DNA of 64,000 nt from Brevundimonas mediterranea (GTDB lineage: Bacteria > Pseudomonadota > Alphaproteobacteria > Caulobacterales > Caulobacteraceae). Under the pieces are notes generated by a model. The model made no database searches. It saw only the letters and a program-made list of their open reading frames with translations, and was not told the origin of the DNA. The stretch spans positions 248,001 to 312,000 of the forward strand of contig NZ_JACIDA010000002.1 of assembly GCF_014196125.1 (NCBI RefSeq), in the 5' to 3' direction. Below, piece after piece: positions 57,401 to 63,989 of this stretch (positions are counted from its first letter, which is position 1; each line of letters starts with the position of its first letter). Position numbers and translations under genes: made by a program.

Positions 57401-57690
57401 ACGCGCTCGACCGTCACATCCGGATTGCGCGGATCGCCGATGCGGATGCGGCCGACGAAACCGTCCAGCTCGATCCGCTCGACCTCCACGTCGGCCTGAA
57501 CGCCCTGCCGCTCCAGCCAACCGACCAGAACCTCGCGCGCTGCGGCCCGGCGATTCAGATAGAGGGCGGCCGCCAGCAGGGCCACGACCACGAACACGGC
57601 GAGCAGGCCCAGGCCCAGTCGACGCCGCAGGCCGCCCTTGCGCCTGACACGTGGGGATCCGTCGGAAGGACTGTCCGGAACTTCGGTCAA
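54442..57690 (-). CDS. ydbH: YdbH family intermembrane phospholipid transport protein
   Basis: A 1082-aa AsmA-like protein that spans the periplasm as a beta-rich bridge moving phospholipids to the outer membrane (E. coli YdbH is partly redundant with TamB and YhdP). It has one N-terminal TM anchor (about 22-46, LGLGLLAVFVVVALLAAALYL), a long hydrophobic-groove beta region and a conserved C-terminal DUF (EHLAFDVLSADVNSLDEGRISVLFHIRG). The start is a TTG at 57690, with no strong ribosome site, so the exact N terminus is unsure. First gene of the ydbH-ynbE-ydbL unit. Confidence 0.87.
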   Translation of the reverse strand: MTEVPDSPSDGSPRVRRKGGLRRRLGLGLLAVFVVVALLAAALYLNRRAAAREVLVGWLERQGVQADVEVERIELDGFVGRIRIGDPRNPDVTVERVEVDYAVALPWSKTGMGVTPSRIRLVRPVMRASWKNGKLSLGSLDPLVEQFTGGPPRPDSRSPLVIVEGGRARLDTEYGPVQLLADARVDDGKLMRLSARMPRAALKSGEFEAEGLGAVVDLTTTDDRIALRVEAGGDRVQTAALNGRAMRLSLTGDLPYPDMKRRRGDGRAVIDARLVGGALGLGQGGQQTQARDAELSARFDGVTAGWIETFRLEGATALNLKAAAIDGPGLAARQVAGSAAGGRLTVSRDEAVRWSLETPLNLTAASGQAGEAEAQGLSIQSNGLSMGGRDTAFEATGPVMAAFDRIGFGDLMLKQARGELSLDVVQDGAMRIAAEGGLRSAGGAWPLFGPVGPDEIAELTEMKTALGDFALNAPAIRFTTGSAGTSVTLARPVTLTPANGGVLTVAQGGAGAYQAEPGRLGGGALNLTATRGRGLPEMAVTVPEWRLTDSGFEARLDGRARLDFDLARGIDARTRGLLAMADGRLTYVTPDCVDLTVERLELDENDVHQVAGKLCPETGPLLSSKDGVWRVVGGFQGVSADAPFLGMRFAEASGRVVVDGTKAGVGLTATVAGAQVVDATTPKRFETLAASGQATLANERWTGGFDLKGTGKAAATTLGRLTLAHDGRTGAGGVHIAAPEVRFVEGGLQPSMLSPLVEAFVQSPATGVVGFDGRFDWTKDGEPTSSGRLSVPGLDFVSPAGPVKGARGEIEFTSLSPAIVTAPNQRLTVDSLDIGADATALDLNFAIDAAGISIAGGSVQAGGGTVSIEPLVVPLDPTQAYSGVIVLDRVQLGDVVADSGFADKVMLDAVVSGRLPFTMDPKLGLKITAGALGAVQPGRLSIQREVLTDVDAGGGGADVPPNMVEDLAYQAMEHLAFDVLSADVNSLDEGRISVLFHIRGRHEPPQRQELRLTVAELISREFLNRELPLPSGTQIDLTLDTTLNANQLFSDIMAVNRARQGQKEPEPASAPAPVPVPAAETP

Positions 57691-58004
57691 ACAGGGACGC
57701 CGTATCGATTGAGAACTGATCGCCGGACCACCATCGCCACCCTCGATGCGAATACAAGCCTCAAGCGTCGCCGACAGGCCCGAACCCTGCGTCCGTCGCA
57801 GCCAAGCTGGGCGACAAGAGGGCGAGCCTGCGTGTCAATCGCATGAGTATGTGAGACTTTTTCCGCCCACGTCCGGTTCTTAACGGTTTGTAACGGTCTG
57901 TCTTCCCAAACTGAGACAGGCAGGTTATAGCCGATGACTTCGTGCCCGGGGTCTATCGGCGCGATTTTGGGTAAAAAGTTTGGCGCCTCGGGCGTCGCAA
58001 CACG
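57691..58004. other. Divergent promoter region with tandem 10-bp repeat
   Basis: This 314-base gap between ydbH and the M23 peptidase gene has no convincing gene. It holds two tandem 10-mers TAACGGTTTG and TAACGGTCTG at 57881-57900, preceded by TT, which gives TTAA-CGGTTTG-TAAC, a pattern reminiscent of but not equal to a CtrA box. An AT-rich stretch (AAAACT-like bases near 57965-57980) may hold the M23 promoter. Confidence 0.45.
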
Positions 58005-59369
58005 ATGAGACCGATGGCTCAGTTCGACCCACGCCGCCAACCTATGCGTCTCGCACCGCATGTCGTGACCGCCGCCGCCGCCATTTCGGTCGCCCTGCTG
58101 GCCGGTCGAGTCTATCAACCCGCTCAGGCGGAAGAAGTTCCCGTGATATCGTCGGCTCAGATGGCCGCCATGGAAGTCCAGGCCTTCGCCGCCGCCAACG
58201 CCCCGGCCGGCATGACCGCCCCGGAAGCCGTCCCCGTCCAGATCCGTCGCGGCGAAACCTTCGAGCAGGCCGTGCGCCGCACCGGCGTCGCGCCGGAAGA
58301 AGCCAGCGCCGTCGCCGCCACCGTCGCCAACGCCTTCGACCTCGCCGACCTCCGCGCCGGCCTTCGCTTCGAAACCGCCATCGCCAAGCCGCGCGACGGC
58401 CGGGGCGACGCGCGCCTGATCGGCCTGACCATGCGCACCGGACCGGCCAGCCAACTGACCGTGTCGCGCAGCTTCGACGGCGCCCTGCGCCTGCGTTCGC
58501 TGGAAGAAAAAGTCACGCACGAGACCGTGGTCCTGAAGGGCGACGTCGAACGCTCCCTGTCCGCCAGCGCCCGCGAACTGGGGGCCACCGCCTCCATCGT
58601 CCGCTCCGCCAGCCGCCTGTTCGCCACCAAGTTCGACATGCAGCGCGACATCCGCGCCTCGGACGAGTTCACCATGGTCTTCGACCGCGACGTGACCGAG
58701 GCCGGTCGCACCGTGGGCGTCGGCGACCTGATGTACGCCGAACTGCGCGGCGTTACCTTCTATCGATTCAAGCCGGCCGGCGCCAAGGAAGCCCAGTTCT
58801 TCGACGCCTCGGGCAAGAACCTGCGCTCGGCCATGATGCGCACCCCGCTGCAGAATTTCCGTCGCGTGTCGTCAGGCTTCGGTTTCCGCACCCATCCGAT
58901 CTCCGGCTATAAGAAGATGCACCAGGGCATCGACTTCGCCGCCGGCTCCGGCACGCCCATCGTCGCCCCGGCCGACGGCGTGGTGGTCGAGGCGCGTCGC
59001 TGGGGCGGCTACGGCAACTGGTTGCGCATCCGTCATAACAACGGCCTCGAAAGCGGCTACGGCCACCTGTCGCGTTACGGCTCCGGCATTCGCGCCGGCC
59101 AGCGCGTGAGCCAGGGCCAGGTCGTCGCCTATGTCGGTTCGACCGGCGCCTCGACCGGCCCCCACCTGCACTATGAACTGTGGCGCAACGGCCAGCGGAT
59201 CAATCCCGCCGGCGTCCGCACCCAGGAAGGCACCGAACTGGCCGGCGGCGACCTGGCCGCCTTCCGCGCGGAAAAGGCCCGCATCGACCGCATCATTGCG
59301 TCCGGCGGACAGAAGCGCCCGGCCCTGCAACAAGCCTCCGCCGACGGCCTGCGCCCCGTTCGGGGCTGA
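58005..59369 (+). CDS. M23 family peptidase (LytM type)
   Basis: A 454-aa secreted cell-wall endopeptidase or LytM-like regulator. After an N-terminal signal or anchor region come two alpha/beta segments (VPVQIRRGETFEQAVRRTG, a LysM-like motif near 80-100) and the C-terminal M23 domain, with zinc ligands His306 and Asp310 (MHQGIDFAAG) and His387/His389 (GPHLHYELW), all present, so it is probably active. It matches DipM/LdpF-like Caulobacter proteins in outline. Start ATG 58005, or 58014 (MAQFDPRRQ). A strong terminator follows. Confidence 0.85.
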   Translation: MRPMAQFDPRRQPMRLAPHVVTAAAAISVALLAGRVYQPAQAEEVPVISSAQMAAMEVQAFAAANAPAGMTAPEAVPVQIRRGETFEQAVRRTGVAPEEASAVAATVANAFDLADLRAGLRFETAIAKPRDGRGDARLIGLTMRTGPASQLTVSRSFDGALRLRSLEEKVTHETVVLKGDVERSLSASARELGATASIVRSASRLFATKFDMQRDIRASDEFTMVFDRDVTEAGRTVGVGDLMYAELRGVTFYRFKPAGAKEAQFFDASGKNLRSAMMRTPLQNFRRVSSGFGFRTHPISGYKKMHQGIDFAAGSGTPIVAPADGVVVEARRWGGYGNWLRIRHNNGLESGYGHLSRYGSGIRAGQRVSQGQVVAYVGSTGASTGPHLHYELWRNGQRINPAGVRTQEGTELAGGDLAAFRAEKARIDRIIASGGQKRPALQQASADGLRPVRG

Positions 59370-59394
59370 TCAAGCCGTAACGGCACGCTTCCTC

Positions 59395-59420
59395 AACCCG
59401 CGCCTTCGCCGGCGCGGGTT
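59395..59420 (+). terminator. Rho-independent terminator after M23 gene
   Basis: AACCCGCGCC (59395-59404) pairs with GGCGCGGGTT (59411-59420) around TTCGCC, and TTCTATT follows. It lies 26 bases past the M23 stop. Confidence 0.85.
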
Positions 59421-59535
59421 TTCTATTGCGCCGACTGCAGAGCGAGACGGATCGACGTCAGTCCTGCGAATGTGCCAATCCGAGGCAGGCGAGGTGGCAG
59501 GCGTCGCAAACTGAGCGATGCGGACAGCGCGAAGG

Positions 59536-59546
59536 TTAACCCTGTC
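59536..59546 (+). promoter_or_regulatory. Shared 11-mer upstream of repeat-protein gene, copy A
   Basis: TTAACCCTGTC occurs 154 bases upstream of the ATG at 59690. The identical 11-mer occurs on the minus strand at 63990-64000, 159 bases upstream of the second repeat-protein gene. TTAAC is also the CtrA half-site core, but the second half-site is missing. Confidence 0.5.
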
Positions 59547-59689
59547 TCCCGGTCTGCGGGACGATCTTCAATGCGTATCAGGGCTTCGTCTCGAGGCTCG
59601 GTTAACGCCTCGAACGCGGAAAGACGCGGCCGTTCTTGCAATCGACAGAACGCCGTCATTTCCGGCGGCCATCCTCTTGGGGCTTTCAA

Positions 59690-60622
59690 ATGACTCACAA
59701 TATCGGCGTGACCAGCCTGGCGGCCGCGGCCGCTCTCGGCATTCTCGCATCCGGCGCTCAGGCGCAGTCTACTGTTGCATCGAACCAGAAGAACACGGCG
59801 ACCGTCCGAGCTCAGCTCAACGCCGTCGTCAACGACGTCAACGGGAACGTCTCGCAGACCTCGGCGGCGATCAGCAACTCCGCGACGATCTCCGGCGCCG
59901 GGCCGACGACCGTGCGGAATCTTCAGGATAGCTGGGGTTCGACCAGCGCCGCCCTATCCAGCAATGTCGCCGACGTAAACGGCGATGTCGCGGCCACGGC
60001 GGCGGCCCTGGGCAACTCCGCCACCGTCACCCTGGACGGCAATGTCGTGTCCAAGGTCGCCAACACCCAGTACACCCACCGCGGACAGTTTCTGGCCGAC
60101 GCCAACCTCAAGGTGGCGGACATTGACGGCGCCGTGAACGGCACCGCCGCCGCCATCGCGAACTCCTTCACCGCCTCGGGCGAGGGGGCGATGACCGTGA
60201 CCAACGCCCAATATTTCAACGGCGACTCGCGAGCCGTGCTGAACGCGACGGTCCAGGACGTGTCCGACAAGGTGAACCTGACCTCGGCCGCCCTGGCCAA
60301 TTCGGCGACCATCGACCTTCAGGGCGCGGGCAAGGGCACGGTCACCAACACCCAGATGTCCGGTTACGACCCGACCGCCACCCTGTCCGCCACGATCGCC
60401 GACGTGGATGGCGCGGTGTCGGCCACCTCGGCGGCGATCTCCAACTCGCTGACGCTGAACACCGGGCCGAACACCATGCTGACGGCTTCCTCTGTTCAGG
60501 ACAACAAGGCCCTGACGCAGGCGATATCCAACGTCACGGTCCGGTCCGTGGATTCGGCGTCGCTGACGGCGGCGGCCATCGGCAATTCGGCGACCATCAG
60601 CCGAGTGACCGGGGGGCTCTGA
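59690..60622 (+). CDS. Secreted HfaD-like repeat protein, six repeats
   Basis: A 310-aa secreted protein: signal peptide (MTHNIGVTSLAAAAALGILASGAQAQ) followed by six tandem repeats of about 46-48 residues. Each unit has a leading N-x-Q, a central N-x-T-V-x-D-V core and a closing T-x-A-A-I-x-N-S-x-T-I. The repeats are rich in Asn, Ser, Thr and Ala and have no Cys, as in curli-like beta-solenoid or amyloid surface proteins, and they resemble the holdfast attachment protein HfaD. It probably leaves the cell through the CsgG-type exporter encoded nearby; this is an inference. A paralogue lies at 63227-63841. Confidence 0.65.
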   Translation: MTHNIGVTSLAAAAALGILASGAQAQSTVASNQKNTATVRAQLNAVVNDVNGNVSQTSAAISNSATISGAGPTTVRNLQDSWGSTSAALSSNVADVNGDVAATAAALGNSATVTLDGNVVSKVANTQYTHRGQFLADANLKVADIDGAVNGTAAAIANSFTASGEGAMTVTNAQYFNGDSRAVLNATVQDVSDKVNLTSAALANSATIDLQGAGKGTVTNTQMSGYDPTATLSATIADVDGAVSATSAAISNSLTLNTGPNTMLTASSVQDNKALTQAISNVTVRSVDSASLTAAAIGNSATISRVTGGL

Positions 60623-60628
60623 CCCTTC

Positions 60629-60658
60629 GTCGCGCGGGACGACCCCGTCCCGCGCGAC
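60629..60658. terminator. Hairpin after repeat-protein gene
   Basis: GTCGCGCGGGAC (60629-60640) pairs exactly with GTCCCGCGCGAC (60647-60658) around GACCCC. A second, T-tract hairpin follows. Confidence 0.7.
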
Positions 60659-60681
60659 GGATCGGGGGACTGACCCAGACG

Positions 60682-60716
60682 AAAAAGGCCGTCGCGAACC
60701 TCGCGACGGCCTTTTT
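60682..60716. terminator. Bidirectional rho-independent terminator
   Basis: AAAAAGGCCGTCGCGA (60682-60697) and TCGCGACGGCCTTTTT (60701-60716) form a perfect 16-bp stem around ACC, with A-run and T-run ends. It serves both the repeat-protein gene on the plus strand and the CsgG/HfaB gene on the minus strand. Confidence 0.93.
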
Positions 60717-60752
60717 CAGTCCGTTTGGAGAACCCGGAAAGTCCGTGGCGCC

Positions 60753-61817
60753 TCAACCGCCCGCAGTCGTCGTCCCGCGCACTGCCGACGACGGCGCAGT
60801 GCGCCAGCTCGAGGGATCCAGCACCCAGCGGGCCGGCGGTCCCGCAATCGGGCGGGACGGGGCCGGCCGATCGCCGGGCGGCGTGGCGGACGGCCGTTCG
60901 GCCTGGGGCGCAGCCGCTTCCACCGCGCGCAGCGCCAGCAGGCTCTCGCCTTGCAGCCCCGTTTCGGGCCGCGCGAGACAGCGGTCCCGGGGAATGGCGT
61001 AGAGGTCGGCGACGAAGTCGTACAGGCCGCGTTCGATCGCGGTTCGGACGGCGAACTGGATCGGCTCCATGCCGGAGGCTCCAGCGGAAAGGTCGAAAAT
61101 ATTGCCGTGGGTGAAGTCGAACACGCCCACGCGGATCTCGCGACCGACAAGCTGCTTTTGATAGGAGGCCGTGGCGACGACTTCCTGGGACTGGGTGTCG
61201 ACCAGGCGAAGATCGATGGCGATGTTCATCACATAGCCGCTGCTTGTCAGCCCCCCCTTGACCCCGCTGGCCTCGATTCCCCCGGCGGAGACATCGACCC
61301 CGGAAGACCGAAGATTATAGTTCAGCTCGGTGACCCCGCCCACGACATAGTATCGCGAACCGGCGATCTGACCGGCATAGATCGGGCGGAAATTCTCGGC
61401 GCTTTCGCCGGCCGCCTGGGGTGTGTCGGACAGGAGATGAGATTGGGCATATTGTCGTTCGACCTCCGAAACCCCGCGATCCTGGCGCTCCACCGTGGGC
61501 ACTCCGGCCTTGGTCAGGGCTGTCACGGCGAACAGGGACGCGCCCTGGCTGATCTTGCGTCCTGTCTCCAGATCATTGCGGCCGGTCAGGTCGGCGATGT
61601 CGCCGACCGCCAGCCGCGGCGCGCTGCGCCCCTCCGCCTGGCCTGCCGACGCCAGACATCTCAGCGCGGCGGAATAGGCGGTGTCGTTGCCGGTCGCCGG
61701 CGCGCCGCCGATGGGATTGGCGTAAAGACCGGTGGCGGGGTCGTAGTGTGCGGTCGTGCAGCCGGCCAGACCGACCGCCGCGATCATCGACGCCTCCAGG
61801 AGCGGTCTCAGTCTCAC
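60753..61817 (-). CDS. hfaB: CsgG/HfaB-type lipoprotein exporter
   Basis: A 354-aa CsgG-family protein, the probable HfaB of the holdfast-anchoring system. GTG 61817 gives MRLRPLLEAS, with lipobox GLAGC just after. The CsgG pore fold is recognisable: APRLAVGDIADLTGR, GASLFAVTALTKAG, HLLSDTP, the GSRYYVVGGVTELNYNLRSS segment and EPIQFAVRTAIERG. Past residue 275 it has a Pro/Arg-rich tail (about 75 residues) absent from the neighbouring paralogue. It overlaps the upstream paralogue as GTGA and is last in the hfaA-csgG-hfaB unit. In Caulobacter HfaB is needed to move HfaA and HfaD to the stalk surface. Confidence 0.82.
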   Translation of the reverse strand: MRLRPLLEASMIAAVGLAGCTTAHYDPATGLYANPIGGAPATGNDTAYSAALRCLASAGQAEGRSAPRLAVGDIADLTGRNDLETGRKISQGASLFAVTALTKAGVPTVERQDRGVSEVERQYAQSHLLSDTPQAAGESAENFRPIYAGQIAGSRYYVVGGVTELNYNLRSSGVDVSAGGIEASGVKGGLTSSGYVMNIAIDLRLVDTQSQEVVATASYQKQLVGREIRVGVFDFTHGNIFDLSAGASGMEPIQFAVRTAIERGLYDFVADLYAIPRDRCLARPETGLQGESLLALRAVEAAAPQAERPSATPPGDRPAPSRPIAGPPARWVLDPSSWRTAPSSAVRGTTTAGG

Positions 61818-62704
61818 GAAGCGGCTCCTGCGGCGATGGCGTAGGTCTGGACCTCGACGGGGTCGTCGGCAGGCAGGCAGGTCGCCTTGGCGCCCGGCGT
61901 CTGGATGCCGGCCAACAGTTCGAAGACGCCGCGTTCGACCACCGTTCGCACGGCGGCCTGCACCGGCTCCATCGCGCCGCCGCCGGCCGTCGCAACGCCG
62001 CCGACCGATCCCTGGCTTCCCGTCAGCCCGAGGCTGCGGTCCACGCCGACCACCTGTTTCTGGAAGCTGACGCTGTTCACCACCTCCTGCGAGCGCGTAT
62101 CCACCAGTCTGAGGTCGACCGCGACGTTCATCACATAGCGCGACGCCTGACCCAGGCCGCGCAGGCCGGTCGTGCTCACATCGCCCGCCTGGACGTTCAC
62201 GCCGTTCGAGGCGATATTGTAGTTCAGTTCGGTGACGCCGCCGACGAGATAATACCGCGACCCCGCGACCTGGCCGACGTGGATCGGCCTGAAATTCTCG
62301 GGATCCTGACCGGCCCGTTCCGGGGCGTCGGACAGCAGGTGCTGGCGCGCATAGTTCAATTCGATCTCGGCGACCGTATTGTCGAGCCGCTCGACCACCG
62401 GCGCGCCGGAGCGGGTCAAGGCCGTGATGGCGAACAGCGCGGCGCCCTGCGAGACGCGTGCGCCGGTCTGGAGATCGACCCGGCCCGTCATGTCGGAAAT
62501 CCGGCCCACCGCGATCCTGGGCGGGGCGCCGTCGATCCAGCCGCCCCGCCGCGACAAGCAGGTCAGGGCCGCAGAATAGGGAGACGGATTGGCTGTAGCG
62601 GGGGCGCCGCGGATCGCGCCCGGATTCATCCCACCCAAAGGTTCCGCCGTCGCGGCTCCGGCGACCAGGCCGAGCGCGATCCCCATGATCGCCGCCCGCC
62701 TCAT
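61814..62704 (-). CDS. CsgG-family protein without lipobox
   Basis: A 296-aa CsgG-family paralogue of the adjacent HfaB. It has the same core in the same order: PPRIAVGRISDMTGR, GAALFAITALTRSG, HLLSDAP, the GSRYYLVGGVTELNYNIASN strand region and EPVQAAVRTVVERG. The N terminus (MRRAAIMGIALGLVAGAATAEP) is a signal peptide with no Cys after it, so it cannot be lipidated like other CsgG proteins. A conserved Cys pair (LTCLSR, ATCLPAD) is shared with the paralogue. It overlaps hfaA as ATGA and hfaB as GTGA, so all three are coupled. Confidence 0.82.
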   Translation of the reverse strand: MRRAAIMGIALGLVAGAATAEPLGGMNPGAIRGAPATANPSPYSAALTCLSRRGGWIDGAPPRIAVGRISDMTGRVDLQTGARVSQGAALFAITALTRSGAPVVERLDNTVAEIELNYARQHLLSDAPERAGQDPENFRPIHVGQVAGSRYYLVGGVTELNYNIASNGVNVQAGDVSTTGLRGLGQASRYVMNVAVDLRLVDTRSQEVVNSVSFQKQVVGVDRSLGLTGSQGSVGGVATAGGGAMEPVQAAVRTVVERGVFELLAGIQTPGAKATCLPADDPVEVQTYAIAAGAAS

Positions 62705-63150
62705 GAGCCGGACTTCCGCACATTGGCGCTGACGTCGCCGCTGTTGGTCTGGCGGCTGTTCAGCACCACGGTGTTGCCGTGGCCGATGATGGAGACGTTG
62801 ACCAGGTTGCCCACGGCCGTCGCGCTGCTCGTATCGCCCAGCGCCGCAGCGCCGCTGTCGAAATAGGCGGCGCCCGACTGCGTGTTCGACCCTGTGCTGG
62901 TGTAGCTGACGGTCGTGCCGGCCTGACTGTTCACGATGACGCCGTTGACGACCAGCCGATTGCCGTTGGCGTCGCGCGTGACGGGGTTGAAGGTCTGGGT
63001 CGCGACGGCGCCGGAGCGGCCGTAGCCGGCCTCCATCGAAGCCGCTCCGGCAGACTCGGTCGAGGATTGCGCGAGGGCCCGCCCGGAGAGACCGGACAGG
63101 GTCAGGATTACGAGCGGCAAGAGCGGCGTCTTGGTCATGATGTGTGTCAT
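62701..63150 (-). CDS. hfaA: Holdfast-anchoring protein HfaA-like
   Basis: A 149-aa secreted protein resembling HfaA of Caulobacter, a curli-like holdfast anchor: signal peptide (KTPLLPLVILTLSGLSGRALAQ), the SMEAGYGRSG and FNPVTRDANGNRLVVNGVI segments, and a C-terminal curli-type region (ATAVGNLVNVSIIGHGNTVV, LNSRQTNSGDV) with repeated N/Q/G spacing. In Caulobacter HfaA binds the holdfast to the stalk tip through HfaB and HfaD. It is the first gene of a three-gene coupled unit. ATG 63150 or the ATG four codons later (MTKTPLL). Confidence 0.75.
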   Translation of the reverse strand: MTHIMTKTPLLPLVILTLSGLSGRALAQSSTESAGAASMEAGYGRSGAVATQTFNPVTRDANGNRLVVNGVIVNSQAGTTVSYTSTGSNTQSGAAYFDSGAAALGDTSSATAVGNLVNVSIIGHGNTVVLNSRQTNSGDVSANVRKSGS

Positions 63151-63226
63151 CTCAGCGGGAAGGGGAGCGGGGTGAAACGGCGGAAAGGGCCGACGCCGCC
63201 TTCGCGGAGAGCGCCGGCCTATTCAC

Positions 63227-63841
63227 TCAGAAGCCGGTTACGGTCAAGCTGTTGCCAATGGCCGCCGCCGTGTTGGTGACGGCGCCCGAGACGTCACGCA
63301 CGGTCGTGGTGGCGATGGCGGAAACCCCGGCTGTATTGGTCTGCGACGAGTTCAGGGAACCCAGCCGCGAGTCGATGGTGGCGGAGTTGCTGATGGCCGC
63401 CGCCGTCGCCGAAACCGTGCCCGACACGTCGCTGATGGTGGAGTTCAGCGTGGCCGAGGGGTCGTTATAGGCGACCTGGGTGTTGGTGATCGCGCCGCCC
63501 CAGTCAGAGGTCTTGATCGTCGCCGAGTTGGCGATGGCCGCCGACGTCGCCGAGACATCCTTGGAGACATCGCCGATGGTCGCGTTCAGCTGGGACGACG
63601 CGCCGCCCCAGGCGTTCTGATTATTGTTCAAGGACACCGCCGTGCCGCCGTCGATGGTGACGCTGTTGGAGATGGCGGCGGAGGTGACGGAAACCGAATT
63701 GTTCACGTCGGTGATCGTGGCGTTCAGCTGCGAGCGGACGGATGCATTGTTCGACTGGCCTGATCCGATGCTTTGTGCATGGGCGGCGCCGGCCGTCGCG
63801 ACGCCGAGAACGGCGGTCATGATGAGGATCTTGGTGGTCAC
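63227..63841 (-). CDS. Secreted HfaD-like repeat protein, four repeats
   Basis: A 204-aa secreted protein with signal peptide (MTTKILIMTAVLGVATAGAAHAQ) and four repeats of about 46 residues built on the same pattern as the protein at 59690-60622: N-x-Q, then L-N-A-T-I-x-D-V, then T-S-A-A-I-x-N-S-x-T-I. It lies upstream of hfaA on the same strand with 76 bases between, so it may be the first gene of the holdfast unit. GTG 63841 follows GGAG seven bases upstream. No Cys. A CsgG-dependent secretion route is inferred. Confidence 0.68.
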   Translation of the reverse strand: MTTKILIMTAVLGVATAGAAHAQSIGSGQSNNASVRSQLNATITDVNNSVSVTSAAISNSVTIDGGTAVSLNNNQNAWGGASSQLNATIGDVSKDVSATSAAIANSATIKTSDWGGAITNTQVAYNDPSATLNSTISDVSGTVSATAAAISNSATIDSRLGSLNSSQTNTAGVSAIATTTVRDVSGAVTNTAAAIGNSLTVTGF

Positions 63842-63989
63842 GAGATTTCTCCAGAAAGCCCAACATCGGGCAACCGGCTCAGTGCAAAAACCCGTCCATT
63901 ACAATGACTAATACAAATTAGGCATAGGCGGTAAGGGGTTGATCGACGCGGAAGACGCAAGCGATTGATCTGACATCAAACCGCGTTCG

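Larger units (their letters stand above)
59370..59689. other. Non-coding region upstream of the repeat-protein gene
   Basis: These 320 bases carry the M23 terminator and the leader of the next gene. TTAACCCTGTC lies at 59536-59546 and a second TTAAC core at 59602-59606. The bases TTGGGGCTTTC at about 59678-59688 sit in front of the start codon and match TTGGGCTTTC near the start of the second repeat-protein gene. A minus-strand open frame here is not convincing. Confidence 0.55.

Noticed and set aside
54685..57846. A long plus-strand open frame opposite ydbH
   Set aside because: No recognisable domain, heavy in Gln, Arg, His and Pro, and it overlaps ydbH fully.
57881..57900. Canonical CtrA box
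   Set aside because: The spacing and second half-site do not fit TTAA-N7-TTAAC; I keep it only as a tandem repeat.
59423..59698. A 91-residue minus-strand open frame upstream of the six-repeat gene
   Set aside because: No ribosome site, no homology and it covers the likely promoter of the divergent gene.
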